In this document: positions 49,991 through 62,395 of the stretch, piece by piece | Layout: each line of letters opens with the position of its first letter | How positions within the stretch are numbered: position 1 is the stretch's first letter | NCBI RefSeq assembly: GCF_003672135.1 | Contig: NC_039511.1 | Span: forward strand, 12,488,464-12,552,463 | Source: Ooceraea biroi | Lineage: Eukaryota; Arthropoda; Insecta; Hymenoptera; Formicidae | Length of the DNA stretch: 64,000 nt | Reading direction: 5' to 3' | Program-made: the position numbers and the translations under genes | The notes under the pieces: model-generated | Seen by the model: only the letters and a program-made list of their open reading frames with translations | Databases searched by the model: none | What the model was told of the DNA's origin: nothing

Positions 49991-52292
49991 GTGAGTGACG
50001 GATTTATGATTTAATAATGCATAAAGCGTTGCATAAGCGCCGCGGGGGTGCGACGGGCGGGCCTCCGCGGGGCCCGGTTTTGCGGTTTTCGGACGCGTTC
50101 GGTTTTCGATAACAGCGAAATTCTCTCCCGCCTCACCGTCTTCTACGAGCTCGCTGCAGTCGGACGCGTAATTCGAGTCAGCTGAGACTCGGCTGCTTCG
50201 TAATCGCTGTCGGTCGAACCTGCTTGCCGGTATGTACATACAGCGTGACGACGATGCGGCACTCCGCTGAAAATTGGGTCGTTCGACCGCAGCATTCCCC
50301 TGAAAAACACGGGGGTTGGTGTCGGCCACCGCGAAGAGTGCTGCTGGAGAAAAGTGACGTGCGATACAGGAATGGATGTCAATGAAACGCGTGTAGCGAG
50401 AAGTGTGTGTTCCCTCGACTTGCGGGATGTATCCGTCTGTAAAGCCGCGTTCACACCGGCACCGCGCCTAATATTCGCTGGAAGTCGTTCTCAATTGCTT
50501 GGAAATCGGAAGTCAGTTACGTCGATTTCGCTGGGTAGCCAGAAATTCTTTAGTTGATTAAGGGGATGCTGGAGTTGCTAGTGAACTATTTTTTCACTAT
50601 AGCGATGGTAATTGCAGTTTCGAAAATTCTCTTTATTGCTTGTGCGGAATAAAAAATCCTTTTCCACAAATGAAGTATAGATAGAAAGAAAGCCCGCTCT
50701 ACAGGACTTTATATTCAAAATGGAAAAAAGTTAAAAACTTGCATTTGTCTTTTCTAACTTTTTTCCATTTTGAATATAAAGTCCTGTAGAGCGGGCTTTC
50801 TTTCTATCTATACTTCATTTGTGGAAAAGGATTTTTTATTCCGCACAAGCAATAAAGAGAATTTTCGAAACTGCAATTACCATCGCTATAGTGAAAAAAT
50901 AGTTTACTAGCAGCTCCAGCATCCCCTTAAACACAGAAAAGAGTACGGAGTAAGAATAGAAGAAATCTGTAAGCGAAAGAAGAAGAAACTAAAAATTAAC
51001 GAATCTAAGGGCAAAAGTAGAAAATAATAATAATATTAATATTATTAATAATATATCTATGTTCTATTTAATTTTGAATTGCAATCACACGAAAGGAATT
51101 CTGAAAATCTGATGAATGTAACTGAGAACGATTAAGCTAGTTTAATTTAATTTAATTAATCAATTGCAGTGATTTCAACGCAGGAAGCCAGCCCCAATTA
51201 ATTAATTGCAACAATTTTCCCCACTGCTCTGCACTTGAGGAAATAATTGTACTGCTGGAAAGCGTGCTGGGGTACTCGACGCATGTGATACGGTCGCATA
51301 CACGTCTCGAATTGCATTCGAACGATTAGCATCATCCGACGCACGTGAGCGGCGCGATACCGATAACGCGCCAGTCCGCTTATCTGTATAAATTTTGCTT
51401 TACGTTGCAGACGTCATTCCGATTTTTACGAAACATATTCCTCGACTTTGATTCGCATTACAATTACCACACGCTGTTCGGAATTGAAATAACGATCATT
51501 AGCAGCATTTCTGACACTCTTGCTAATGGAAGGTCTCGATCATCTGCGTTGACTGTTAAAAATTGCACGCGCATATCCGTTATCATGTGATTATCTTAAT
51601 CAATGATCGAATTAAGACTTGTATCTTCACGCAGTTGATACTCAATCGCGTCTCTAGGCAATTGTATGCGAATTATTTCTCTAAAAAATATTACAATCAT
51701 TAATTTCGCGTTAGACACACTTTGCGTTTAATCATACAGGTACGCGCTTGTGTTTTATTCTATAATATATTTGTAACTGTCGCTATTATCTCGCTTAAAG
51801 AAGATCAATTGTGTAACGTTCCGGCGACAAAGATACAGTCGTACTTTAAAAACGTTCGACGCCCGCACACTATTTTCACACGCAGAGAGCTCGCGTACTA
51901 AAACTATAAATATATCTTCATTTTGTCGGACTTCTTGCAATATTACGATACGCGTGGCTTTATGCGAGGTACGCGTAAAACGCCCACAGCATCAGATTCA
52001 ATTTCTACTTGCACGTAAATCTTTTCTTAAAAAATCATTCTCATACCTCGGAACATCTCGAGTATTTTTTTAATGCTCATAAAAAATCTACTAAAATCTT
52101 TCCATTTTATAACTGACAATAAATTAATGTACATCGGACACATAAATATCGGTATATATTAATTTTGCCGCTTTCCCAATCGACACTTAATATTTGTAAC
52201 AATAGCGACGTCTCCTTTCGTTTTATAAATCATTTTACAAATGATAATTCTGATTAGATCTGTGCCGCAAGAAGGACTTATAATTTGGCACA
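49991..52292 (+). other. Probable first intron of sideroflexin-2
   Basis: No coding exon is seen. It contains the palindromic element at 50562-50926. A possible acceptor (CTGATTAG) lies about 35 bases before the sideroflexin-2 ATG. Confidence 0.4.
50562..50926. mobile_element. 365-bp nearly perfect palindromic MITE at TTAA
   Basis: The element is flanked by TTAA on both sides (50558-50561 and 50927-50930). Its ends are GGGGATGCTGGAG and the reverse complement. The two arms of about 160 bp are almost identical, with a short central spacer near 50730-50755 (AAAACTTGCATTTGTCTTTT). It has no coding capacity. The TTAA duplication suggests a piggyBac-type non-autonomous element; the sequence differs from the foldback at 13376-14094. 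Confidence 0.85.
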
Positions 52293-54807
52293 ATGACCAG
52301 CGAAAGACTGGACTTGGACAAGCCCTTGTGGGACCTTAACAACTTTATAGGAAGATGGAAATACTTCGCCTGGATGACCGACTTTCGCACCTGCGTTGTG
52401 CCTGAATCAGATCTGCTAGCTGCTAAAAACTTGTGCGAGCAATACAGGTGTGTGTGTGTGTATGTGATAATATAACAGAAAATGAATATCAAGTTCGAGT
52501 AATTTAAACTGGAGAATTTCCAGTTTAGCGTTCGAGATTTCTTTTTCTTATTTCAGTGCAATTAATATGTATAGTAGCTCCAAAAGTTTCTAGCGCTAAT
52601 GATGTTTAATAATTTTCTGTGATATTTTAATGCAATATTTCGTACGTTTACTAATTCTTCGATTAATTAGCGACTTTTGATTGCTTACGCGTTTACTTAA
52701 AAATTTTATTAACTTAAGATTTATTGTTAGAAGACACGGCAGCACAACAGAGCGATCTATATCCTCTGGTCTCATTTGCGCTTCGTGTCTCTCGCATTAT
52801 TTGAGAGTCGCTGTACTTTGCAGGCTTGGCAAGGAGCCAACCGATACGAGCAGAGAGCAAGTCATCTATGCGAAGAAGCTGTACGAGTCGGCCTTTCATC
52901 CCGACACCGGCGACCTGCAGAACGTCTTTGGCAGAATGTCCTTCCAGGTGCCGGGAGGAATGGCCATCACCGGTGCGATGCTTCAATTTTATAGGTATCT
53001 TCATTTCTGTCCCATGAGAGAGATCTCGATACGCCGTCAAAAAGATCGATCTTTCTAGCAATAGCGAAAAAGTCTTTTTCGTAGGATCGATATTAATACA
53101 TTAATTTGTGCCACTACATTGATCCACGTTACCCGTATATAGGTAATCTAATGCCTTTCATCGAAGGCTGTCACCCGTATACGACGTGATGCACGCGTTT
53201 CATCGGGCCGCATTACCCATATACGGGTGACAATTTTATTAACTGGACTAAAAATAAAGATATTTTGAAGAAGATGAGAGATTAAATAGAACGCGGAGAT
53301 AAATGTGTTTTTATTTGAGTTTCGAATATCGAAGGCAGTCGCAGACGTGCTGCTGCAAATTGTTCATTTTCAGACACGTTGCAATTTTGATTTGGATTTT
53401 AGGACAACGCAAGCAGTGGTCTTCTGGCAATGGGTCAACCAGTCCTTCAATGCACTCGTCAATTATACAAATAGGAATGCTAATAGTCCCATAACTACGA
53501 ATCAGTTAGGTGTAGCTTATATTAGCGCTACCGTTGCAGCGATGATCACTGCGATAGGATGTAAAGCGTACTGGGAAAAACGTGCCAGTCCTCTGATGGC
53601 TGTAAGTTTTGCGACGGCAGTTTGGAAACTATAAATGGGGTATGCTGGATCACATAGAGACGATAGACACAGTTCTCGCCTCCTTTTTCTTCAATGTCAA
53701 CTCAGAGCGTTACTTTCTTTTCATAAAAACATTTCTCAAAATTTAAAAAATTTTAAGGATAAGCGTTATTGCGAGGCTTCCAGTTTTAAGAGACGGTGCG
53801 TCGTCAAAGCACGGTTCTTAAAATTGGTTTTTAATTGTTAAAAGTCCAATTCAAAGGAGAAAATGAATTCCAGAGGTACGTTCCGTTCGCTGCAGTGGCG
53901 GCCGCTAATTGCGCTAATATCCCTCTAATGAGACAGAACGAAATCAAGAACGGCGTAGATCTTGTTGACGACGATGGTAGGAAACTCACAAAATCGAAGG
54001 TACAGCGTCACGACGCATACATTTAATACAGATCTTGAAGAGTTCTTAAAAATTTATTTATCGTATTAAATTTTTAAATTCGCGCGTCAAGGTACTATCG
54101 CGATAAAACTACCTAAGGTTTTAAATAATAAATCTTATTTATTCTCCGTTATTCCATTCCTAAAAGAATTTTGCGATGAACGTTACGAATGATTTTAGCT
54201 CGCGGCTGTCAAAGGTATCGGCCAAGTTGTCATTTCGAGAATCGTCATGTGTGCACCCGGCATGCGTATGTATCATGTAATCAATAAAATAAAGCTACCC
54301 GGCCATAAATCACATATTCAAAATTATTATTACAAATGTTTTATTAATATAAAATATAATATAAAAACGATCACTTTTCCAGTTATTCTTCCACCAATAA
54401 TGGAGAGATTGGAGAAATATGCATGGATGCAGAGAATCAAACCCTTACACGCGCCAATACAAATTATGATGTGCGGTATTTCGTGAGTATTTTATCATTC
54501 TTTTGTCACTTACTCTTAAATCATTATATTCATTATGTCACATGGATTTTATTGATTTTCTTAGGTTGTCGTTTATGGTGCCAACAGCGTGCGCACTGTT
54601 TCCGCAAAATTGGTAAGTAAAATCTCTCGTACGTATTTTCCGCACCGTTCTGTCCGAGTTGTATTTTGATTTTATTTGGTGCTGTTTCACAGCCCTATCA
54701 AAGCCACTACCCTGCAGCGCTGGGAGCCAGAAAATTACGAATTACTGAAGAAGAACTGCGAAGGCAACAAGCTGCCTACGTATTTGTATTTTAACAAGGG
54801 ATTATAA
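52293..54807 (+). CDS. SFXN2: Sideroflexin-2 (mitochondrial carrier)
   Basis: Sideroflexins are inner-mitochondrial-membrane amino-acid carriers (serine for SFXN1); SFXN2 is linked to mitochondrial iron and haem handling. Eight exons join in phase: 52293-52447, 52824-52994, 53403-53601, 53874-53999, 54199-54265, 54383-54482, 54565-54612 and 54693-54807, giving 326 residues (human SFXN2 322). Motifs are PLWDLNNFIGRWKYF, YAKKLYESAFHPDTG, GRMSFQVPGGMAITG, FWQWVNQSFNALVNYTNRNA, YVPFAAVAAANCANIPLMRQ, the RIVMCAPGM helix, LEKYAWMQRIKPLHAPIQ and the terminal YLYFNKGL. The wording GRMSFQVPGG, YTNRNA and HAPIQ fits SFXN2 better than SFXN1/3. It lies tail-to-tail with a second, divergent sideroflexin at 55800-57745. 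The start ATG follows GGCACA and gives the usual short N-terminus. Confidence 0.94.
53129..53231. repeat. Inverted repeat with ACCCGTATA motifs in a sideroflexin intron
   Basis: The ends GTTACCCGTATATAGGTAAT and its reverse complement (ending at 53231) face each other, with a further CACCCGTATA copy inside and two CTTTCATCGA / GTTTCATCGG pieces. It lies in intron 2 of the sideroflexin-2 gene. It is probably a tiny transposon remnant. Confidence 0.55.
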
Positions 54808-55799
54808 TGTCATGACATGAGATTTTAGTTCTATAAAACTGTGTTTTGGATAGGTACTATTCTATCCATTGTAAATCACGTTGTTTCGATCTATTGCACT
54901 CGCGACAAATTTTTCTGCTGGATCAGAAACGAATCTAGAAATTAATACGATTGTTATTGATAATTAATCGTCATAAAATGAATTTCTTTTGAATATTTTG
55001 TTGGAAGTCCACAAAATTTTTTAAGATACAATCAGTATCAATTTCAGATATTTAATTTTTGAACACAACGCTATTAAATAAAATAAAAATAAAAAATATT
55101 TTTAATTCACGAATTAATAAAAAATTATTAAAGATCTAATTTATATGTATATATACACACACAAGCAAAAAAATTATATATTTACAAGATGGTAAAATAA
55201 AATTCCGTCTGCACGATGAAATGTCGTACAATTATGAAAGTCAATAGTCGCAATAGAAACAACAAATAGTAAGTAATAACATGTTGATGATATAGATTGA
55301 TGCTTTATCAAAGTAGTTATACGTGTATTTTACTCACAGCTCGTAGCAATAATCTTAATTTAATAAGTACTTACAGTGGTCCTTTCGGGCATCTTAACAT
55401 TAATTTATCCGTATATTCTGTATTCGTATATCTTGAATACCGTTTCTGGCGTTATTTTTCTATGAAATATAAGCGTTAAGCATTAAAACAGTTCTTAATA
55501 TTATCGTTATTACTTGAACTTGTATTTTAAGTCTGAACATGAAAAAATACTGCCATATACAGTAATATAACAACAAACTTTGCTACATATAAACTTAATG
55601 AAAGTGTATGTAGTAAAATATTGATAGTTGTGATATGTTATAATAAACATTGTTAGACAATTCAGTAATTAATTTGTTCTTATACAGCCTTCTGTTTCTT
55701 TAATACACCGCGAATCAAACAATTCTGCAAAGCAAGCGAAAGATCTAATCGTATATAGTATAACGAAATATATAAACATTTTATTTTTATTTATACCAA
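54808..55799. other. AT-rich DNA between two convergent genes
   Basis: Holds the 3' UTRs of the two sideroflexin genes. Several AATAAA signals occur (for example around 55076-55090). No other gene is seen. Confidence 0.6.
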
Positions 55800-57745
55800 T
55801 TACAGCCCTTTGTTATAATATATTTTATTCGGATGTTCACGTTCACACATCTTTTCTTGGAATATTTCGTATTCTTCTGGACACATTTTCAACAATTCCG
55901 GCTTCATTGAACTTCCAATACAAAATATATCAGTATGCAATTTATAGTAATCCTTGTTCAAAAAGTGTCGTGCATTATAAATTATTCAGTATTAATTGTT
56001 AAGACTTACTTCTTCTGCGGGAAAATGGCGAGTGCCGAAGGGATCATGATTAAGAGACTGCGTAAAAATAATATTTATGTTTTTATAATTTTGTTTTATC
56101 TATTTGCGTTATCTATGTTCCAATTTTTTATGAATTTTATTTTACTTTTATAAGTAATACTGCAACTTAGATGGAACACGTGACCAGTACTAATTTGCAC
56201 AATGTTCGACATAACAGCATAAAAATCTCTCTTACAATTAGCATCACGCAACGTTACTAGCATAATGCGCTGTGAAAATTACCAAAGTGTACACAAGCTG
56301 ATTTCGACGGGAAGAACGAGCCACGGGCGAAGTTGGTAGAAACAATGCGATCGCATTTGTTGTGTCAGGACTGGAATCATCAGCATTCCCGGCGCGGCTA
56401 TTATTATCCTCGTAAGGATGCATTCAGAAATACCTTTAACGGCGGCCACCTGCGATTTCATGATGCACACTTCGTCGTCGTTCTTAACGAATACAGGAAT
56501 ACCCCGTGTGATCTCCCGTTGTCTCATGAGTGGCAGATTCACCACGTTTCCAACAGCCACCGCGCAGAATGGGGCGAATCTCTATGATGAAATAGATAAA
56601 AATATTTAAATAAAAATATATAAAATAAATAAAACAGATAGAAATAGATGAAATAAGATAAAAATAATTTTGTCAATCAGTAACTCTTCCTTTCTTTATT
56701 CGTAATTATAAATTCGCTTGAACGTCGGAAATTAAAGTTTACAAAAAACCCGAATTTTGTAAAACTTTTACATTTTTGTGACCGATATTTATTAACGCTG
56801 CTGCTTAAATATTAAAATAATAAAAACGATCAAGATTTCTTTTAACGACGAATTTTGTTCTATTAGTTGGGAAGAATATGGAATGGAAACAAAGGTTTAA
56901 AGGTGATCGGATTAACTGCAAGAAGAGTTCCTCTGCCGGAAAGGAGGTTCCTGAATCCCAAAGCGGCCGCGCAGCTCGCCGCGGTGGCGAACACAAAAGC
57001 TTGCTGGATCGCACTGGTGTCCTGCGGATCATCGCTCATCGCGTTTCGATTGGTATAATTGACGAATGCGTTGAAACCCTGATTAATCAATTGACATACA
57101 ATCACGCTGCAAGTGGATCTGATGGAGATGCACGTTCCGTAAATAAGACTTGAGAGCAATTGGGTGGAGCGATTTGTTTGCAACAATTATTACGTGTTAT
57201 CTCACTTGTAAAAGGTCAACATGGCAGTGGTGAGGGCGACAGACCCTGGCAATTGAAAAGACATTCTGCCCACCACGTGCATTAACTCACCATTGTCGGG
57301 ATGGAAAGCGCTGTCCCCGAGTTGCTTTGCGTATATTATGTCCTTTTTCTGGAGATCTTCCGGCTCCTTACCGGCTCTGGAAATTGATCAACCAATCTAT
57401 TTTCTACTACTCTCGTTTATAATAAATAGCAATAGCAAATAGTAATTGAAAAAAATATAGAACAAACAAATAAATTTTTAGTATTATAAGTATAATGAAA
57501 TTTTAGAAACTTTTTCTTTTAATTTAAAATGGCAGTTCTACTGTCCCAACTCACTTGTAATCCTCGCAAAGCTTTTTCGCTTCCCTCAATTTATTCTCCG
57601 GCACGAGGATCGTGCGGCAGTCGGTGATGAAGGCATAGTGCATCCATCTTCCAAAATACGTATCTTGGCTCCAAAGTGGCTCATCGACGTCAATTCTGCC
57701 TTCCGGTTTATCCTTAGAACCGTCGCCTTTTCTGAACATCGTCAT
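55800..57745 (-). CDS. Divergent sideroflexin paralogue
   Basis: Six minus-strand exons join in phase: 57555-57745, 57206-57376, 56917-57118, 56283-56581, 56010-56057 and 55800-55911, giving 340 residues. It is clearly sideroflexin: EPLWSQDTYFGRWMHYAF, IIYAKQLGDSAFHPDNGE, GRMSFQLPGSVALTTAML, NQGFNAFVNYTNRNAM, FAPFCAVAVGNVVNLPLMRQ, RIIIAAPGMLMIPV and the C-terminal IYYNKGL. Intron positions 1, 2, 3 and the last two match those of the neighbouring sideroflexin-2, but the 299-nt fourth exon equals that gene's exons 4-6 without two introns. Oddities: FWQW of the family is replaced by VCQL, HPDTGE by HPDNGE, and Tyr replaces Phe in the terminal YFNKGL. The start ATG (followed by a second ATG two codons later) gives an N-terminus about 12 residues longer. 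All splice sites are intact, so it is probably functional though diverged. Confidence 0.88.
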
Positions 57746-58679
57746 CTGCGACTAATTACTTAGCTCTCATTATTCAACATAATTTAATAAGAAATAAATA
57801 TCGACACAAGTAGTAGCGTACATGTGTAAAAATAGTAACTGCAATATGTGTCGAACAATCTTTGCACGGAATAAATTTTGGAGAAAATTACGCCAACTTT
57901 GTCTTGGAGACGGTAAACTGCGATTCGATTAAGGACAAAAGTTGTCGGATGATAATTTTGGTAAAGTTTCCGACATTCTCTGTCTCATAACGTTTGTTTG
58001 ATAACGCAAATGTCACTTTTCAACATCACAACAACATTTAACAGGATATCGTGAAGCTCCTCGCAGGATCTCCGCCGTTTCGATTCTTGAAATATCGCAA
58101 TGCTATTTGTAGTCACGGGATCATTGAAAAGCGCAGTTGCGCTACTTCTGTTCATGCGCATGCATTCGATATCTCGATCACGGACGTAATTTTGAATTTG
58201 AATGGATCAACATTTAAACAACGAGACTGCAAGTACAGATACAAGTATATAATAATAAAAAAATGTATTCAAATTGTACTGGTAAGTTCGATCAATTTAA
58301 AGGAATGCGATTAATCAATATCGAACAAACAAAATCGCAGCCACTCTTTTGACGGCAACGTTCGTTCGTTAATTTTATTTTATTGTTTATTTAACAATTT
58401 CAAGATTAATTTTTGAGATAACTCGCAGAAACAGAAATTAATGATAATTATCGGTATTTCCACTTGCGCGTGCGTGTACTCGGGCCATCGGAAATGGTAG
58501 AGTAACAGAAATTTAAGCATCATAACATAAACACATGGACACGACGACACGATCGTCCCTAAATATTGGCAGTACTTTGCAATATCACGGGAAACATCGG
58601 TGCGAGGTAATTCCCCTTCAAGATCTTCCGAAGTTGAAGTCGGGTCGTTTATTGTAATCTTTGATCGTGATAATTAAAA
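57746..58679. other. Intergenic, sideroflexin paralogue promoter side
   Basis: No supported gene. The frame at 58051-58314 has no domain or splice support. Confidence 0.5.
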
Positions 58680-58916
58680 ATGGCGAGGACTAATGTGAAA
58701 TACCGCAAGCCTTCTGTTAAAGAATGTATCGACTCTCCAAAGAAGTAGCAACAACAAAAAAAGGTGTTGCAAACGCTACGACGGACATGGAACTTATCGA
58801 CAGTATTTGCGAAAATTATCAAAATACTTGTATTAGTTAATCTGCTGTGGTTTATCTGGTCTGCTAGCTATATACTGATTGACGAACTCGTGCGTGTTCT
58901 TCGGGAGGAAATATAA
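58680..58916 (+). pseudogene. Small single-pass membrane protein frame with one in-frame TAG
   Basis: From an ATG in good insect context (AAAAATGGCG) 22 codons are open (MARTNVKYRKPSVKECIDSP..), then TAG at 58746-58748, then the same frame stays open for 55 codons to TAA at 58914-58916. The second part begins with three CAA codons and basic residues. It has one hydrophobic helix (IIKILVLVNLLWFIWSASYI) and ends in a charged helix (DELVRVLREEI). That layout fits a 78-residue tail-type membrane protein with Gln at the TAG position (CAG to TAG). It could be a recent pseudogene, a stop read through (TAG followed by CAA), an assembly error or a chance alignment of two frames. I recognise no family. 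Confidence 0.35.
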
Positions 58917-59908
58917 ATTCTAAAAAAATTACTGCAGCACTTTTAAGCGGCGAGTCATTTTTCAATTCATACTTTTATGCGTAAAGTAAAATCTCACGTG
59001 AGATCGGTCACATCTAACGAATTTGTACAGCATAAAAATAGGAATTAAGAGATGAGACAACTTTAAATCGTATTTCGTTAACGAGAATCAGCAATTATGA
59101 TTAATCGAAATTAATGCAATCGTCCACTTTGGTAGTAACTTTCGTCTCTGCATGCTTCATTTTATTTTTACACCAATTTGCTACAAAGTTCCGTTTTCAA
59201 AATTAATATTTTCAGAATTATACACATTGATCTCGAAAATCACATCGTTGAAGAAATTCCAAGTTTGTTCCTCCATTGTAAAAAAAAAAAAACACTTCTT
59301 AATCTTTACCGCTACGTAAACCTTGAATGTCGTCCAACATTCAAATTTGATTTTTTAAATTTGAAATTAAGTTTTCTATTAAACTAAGACCCATCTAAAA
59401 TTACTTAAAAAAACGGAGTTCGTTACTTATTTACATTCTAATATGTCGGAAAATATTCGACATTAAATAACTGTACGCTTAAATCTACTTTCTTGACAAG
59501 AAACAGACGATCTCAACTTCATCGAAGTTGCTAAACAACCTTGCATTCACCTTTTATTCCCAGAAGCCCTGGAATACTTCCTTTCGCTCCAAGATAACAG
59601 GGGAACACATAAGATGTTTACGAAATTTATCGATTCGATATATATCCGTTAGACACGTCGTGTTCGTAAAGAGACATCGCCCTTTTACCGTATACTTAAT
59701 AATTACGAAGAGAAAAAGGCTGAAAATCTCTCTCTCTTTCTCCCGAGATAACGACGCGAATCAACACATTGAGAAAATCATAGAAAATCAGAGTTAATAA
59801 CGACTTCCTAACTAAGGCGACGTTATACGACGGACAGTGGTTAAGAGGTAGTAACGATGCTTTTTCAGCATGGTCAATGTGGTTCTTCGACATCTGCCTC
59901 TTTCCTAA
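58917..59908. other. AT-rich intergenic sequence and ING3 3' UTR
   Basis: No supported gene. The plus-strand frames at 59178-59387 and 59528-59797 lack splice or domain support. The right edge is downstream of the ING3 stop codon. Confidence 0.5.
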
Positions 59909-62395
59909 TCAGTTCTTCCGTCCGCCGCGTCTCTTCATCGAGGACGTACACTGCGGGCAATACCATTTACCCTTGGGTGGCGCAGTGATACCCACGCACG
60001 GATAATGAAACCATTCGAAAGGGCACTGAAAGTAGTCAATATAAATTATATTCGCTGTAAAACGTTAATTTTGCAATTAAATACAAAGTAACGTCTTAAA
60101 TATCGCAACAAGATTAATCTCATTTTCCCTAAATGTACGCAAAGATATCGAAATTGTGCACTCACGTCTGAGTTATCACAGGCAACCATATCGCCGTAGG
60201 ATACTTGATTGCATATGCAATATCGTGGCTCGTTAGGATCGTACGTCCATTCTGGATTATCCGGATCGACTACTTGCGTCGACGTCACCACCAGTGGCGA
60301 TACAGGCTGCTGGACCGTCGTCGCGATTACGCTCGAGCTTGGCACAGTCGCCGTCACCTTCCTAATTCAGAAACGCAACGTGTTCTTTGTCACAGACGCC
60401 ACACAAATTTGTTTACAAGATAACTTTTTTTCTCCTTATGTACAACACGTACTTCTTGTGCTTCTTCGTGGTCTCCTGGATCGCGGCGATGGCGGTTTGC
60501 GCCGCGCCGGCCAGCTCTCTGCTGAATTCCGCGGCATGCACGCCGCCAGTGTTGATCGCCTCGTAGCTGGCTTTCAGACTGGCCGAGCGTCTGCCCTGCT
60601 GCATGGACTGCGTAGCCGCGATCGCTTGCGACGCCGCTGCGGCGATAGCGTTACTACCAGCACCGATGTGGCCGAGGTTGTAGCAAACCGAGCCCACGGA
60701 ATTGGCGATCGCCGTCGGTGCCGGTGCAACGTTGCTTGTCGCGACAATAGGCGCGGAATTGGCCGACGCCGGCCGCGATTCCGGTAAGCTCGTGGTCGCG
60801 GGCAGTTTCTCAACCGCCAGCCTCTTCTCGGTCGACGTGGAAGACGCGTTGGAGTCTCTCCGTTTCTCCGACCGAGCTGGTATAAATAGCTTATAAATTA
60901 GTATTTGCTTCGAGAATTATTTTTCCCGCTTAAAATAATAATAGATTTGCCGCGACGAATGAATTCTGTAAATAAAACTGCTAAAAGATTTTAATTCTTT
61001 CACAAGTTCAACATAGCGTAACTGTCATTTTGCGATCTGGGAACATTCTGATGTAAATAATCGAAATTTACATTAAAAGTATTAACAGCTTACAGTGACT
61101 GTGATTGTCTCGCGTTCTGCTCGGGGTGAAACTGTAACGGTTCTCCTTTTGACTACTATTTGTAGGTGGCTGATCCAACTCCAGGGACCTCTTCTCCAGG
61201 ATCTCAGTGATGCCCTTATTGTCTGCCTCGAGCTCCATCTTGAACTTGTGCAATTCCTGATCGAGCCTTCTCAAATACCTGTCCACCAAGTCGTACATTT
61301 GATTGGCTAAATGTATTTTCTCGTCAGCATCGTCCAGAGTCTTGTAGTATTCTCCTTTAATAGCCTCGTACTCCGCCTCTTTTTCACTGGGCTTCATCTT
61401 CTTGGCATTGGAGAAGAACGTCTTTACCTTCTTTTCCAAGCTGTCCATTGAATCTGAGAGTTTCAAGGATTTATTATTATTAATATTATATGACTGTCAT
61501 CATTGTTTCATTTATTACGTCATGCAACTACATACTTTGTACACCTAGATCCATCTCCCTCATTTCGGTAAATCGATCCCTCAGCTCTTGTGGAAGATGC
61601 TCGATCACTACAATCGCAAGATTAGTGTCAGTAAAAAAATCATTCCAATCTTTCATAAATCTAAATGCACATATAGAATAGAACTTATTATTGCTTAATT
61701 GTTTTTGATTTTTAAGGATCTTTCTATATAATCATTAACTTAACAAACAAATCTTCTGACACATTATTTTTTATGTATAGCATGTATCTTTTATCATTCC
61801 GTTCATTAAAAAGCAAGCATTGAGCTTTTGCGCAAGTTTGAGATCAACAATCTATTTTCTTTTTCAAATCATTTTTTAATATTATTATCATTATATTAAC
61901 AAAAGACAATAGACCATTGTTACAAATAATTTTGTCATTCTATTGCTAAAGGGAGCGTTTGTTAAACAATATTCCAGTAATTTAAAAGATATGACAATAA
62001 AATTGTTAATTGATAAAAAGACAGTACTTTTATTAACTTTAAGAATAATTTCTTATTGTCATAAACAATAATGAAAATTATATACATTGACTACATCGAC
62101 AAACATGCGCCTAACCTCTCGACGCAAAGTTGCGCCGCGAGGTGTACGCGGTTTTTCATTATTTTGTAATAATCGTGAGGAAAAGACCAAGATCGCCGTG
62201 CAAAAGGAGGTGCGGATTGCCCCGCGGAACATAAAGAAAAATGGCTGCATTTGTCGTCAGCTCGCGAAATCGCGTGAACGTGTCAAGCCTCTTCTAGGTT
62301 AGCTGCGAGCCACGAGAGCAGGTTAGAATACCGCGGGCGAGACGAGCGTGACGCTTTTGCTACGCACTTTCAACGTAATCCTCGAGGTAGAGCAT
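59909..62395 (-). CDS. ING3: Inhibitor of growth protein 3
   Basis: Subunit of the NuA4/TIP60 histone acetyltransferase complex; its PHD finger reads H3K4 trimethylation. Six minus-strand exons join in phase: a 28-nt first coding exon 62368-62395 (MLYLEDYVE), then 61536-61607, 61094-61453, 60453-60876, 60166-60361 and 59909-60025, giving 398 residues (human 418). The N-terminal ING helical domain (residues 1 to about 105) has MIEHLPQELRDRFTEMREMD, YKTLDDADEKIHLANQMYDL and ELEADNKGITEILEKRSLEL. The middle is Ala/Ser-rich with GRRSASLKASYEAI. The C-terminal PHD zinc finger (about 340-390) has WTYDPNEPRYCICNQVSYGD, then CPFEWFHYPCVGIT and KGKWYCPQC, keeping the Cys4-His-Cys3 ligands. It ends in a basic KRRGGRKN tail. 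Its promoter is shared head-to-head with CDC26. Confidence 0.96.

Noticed and set aside
49699..50454. Arg-rich frames on the minus strand and a 67-codon plus frame
   Set aside because: GC composition artefacts in a promoter-like block; no recognised protein and poor start context.
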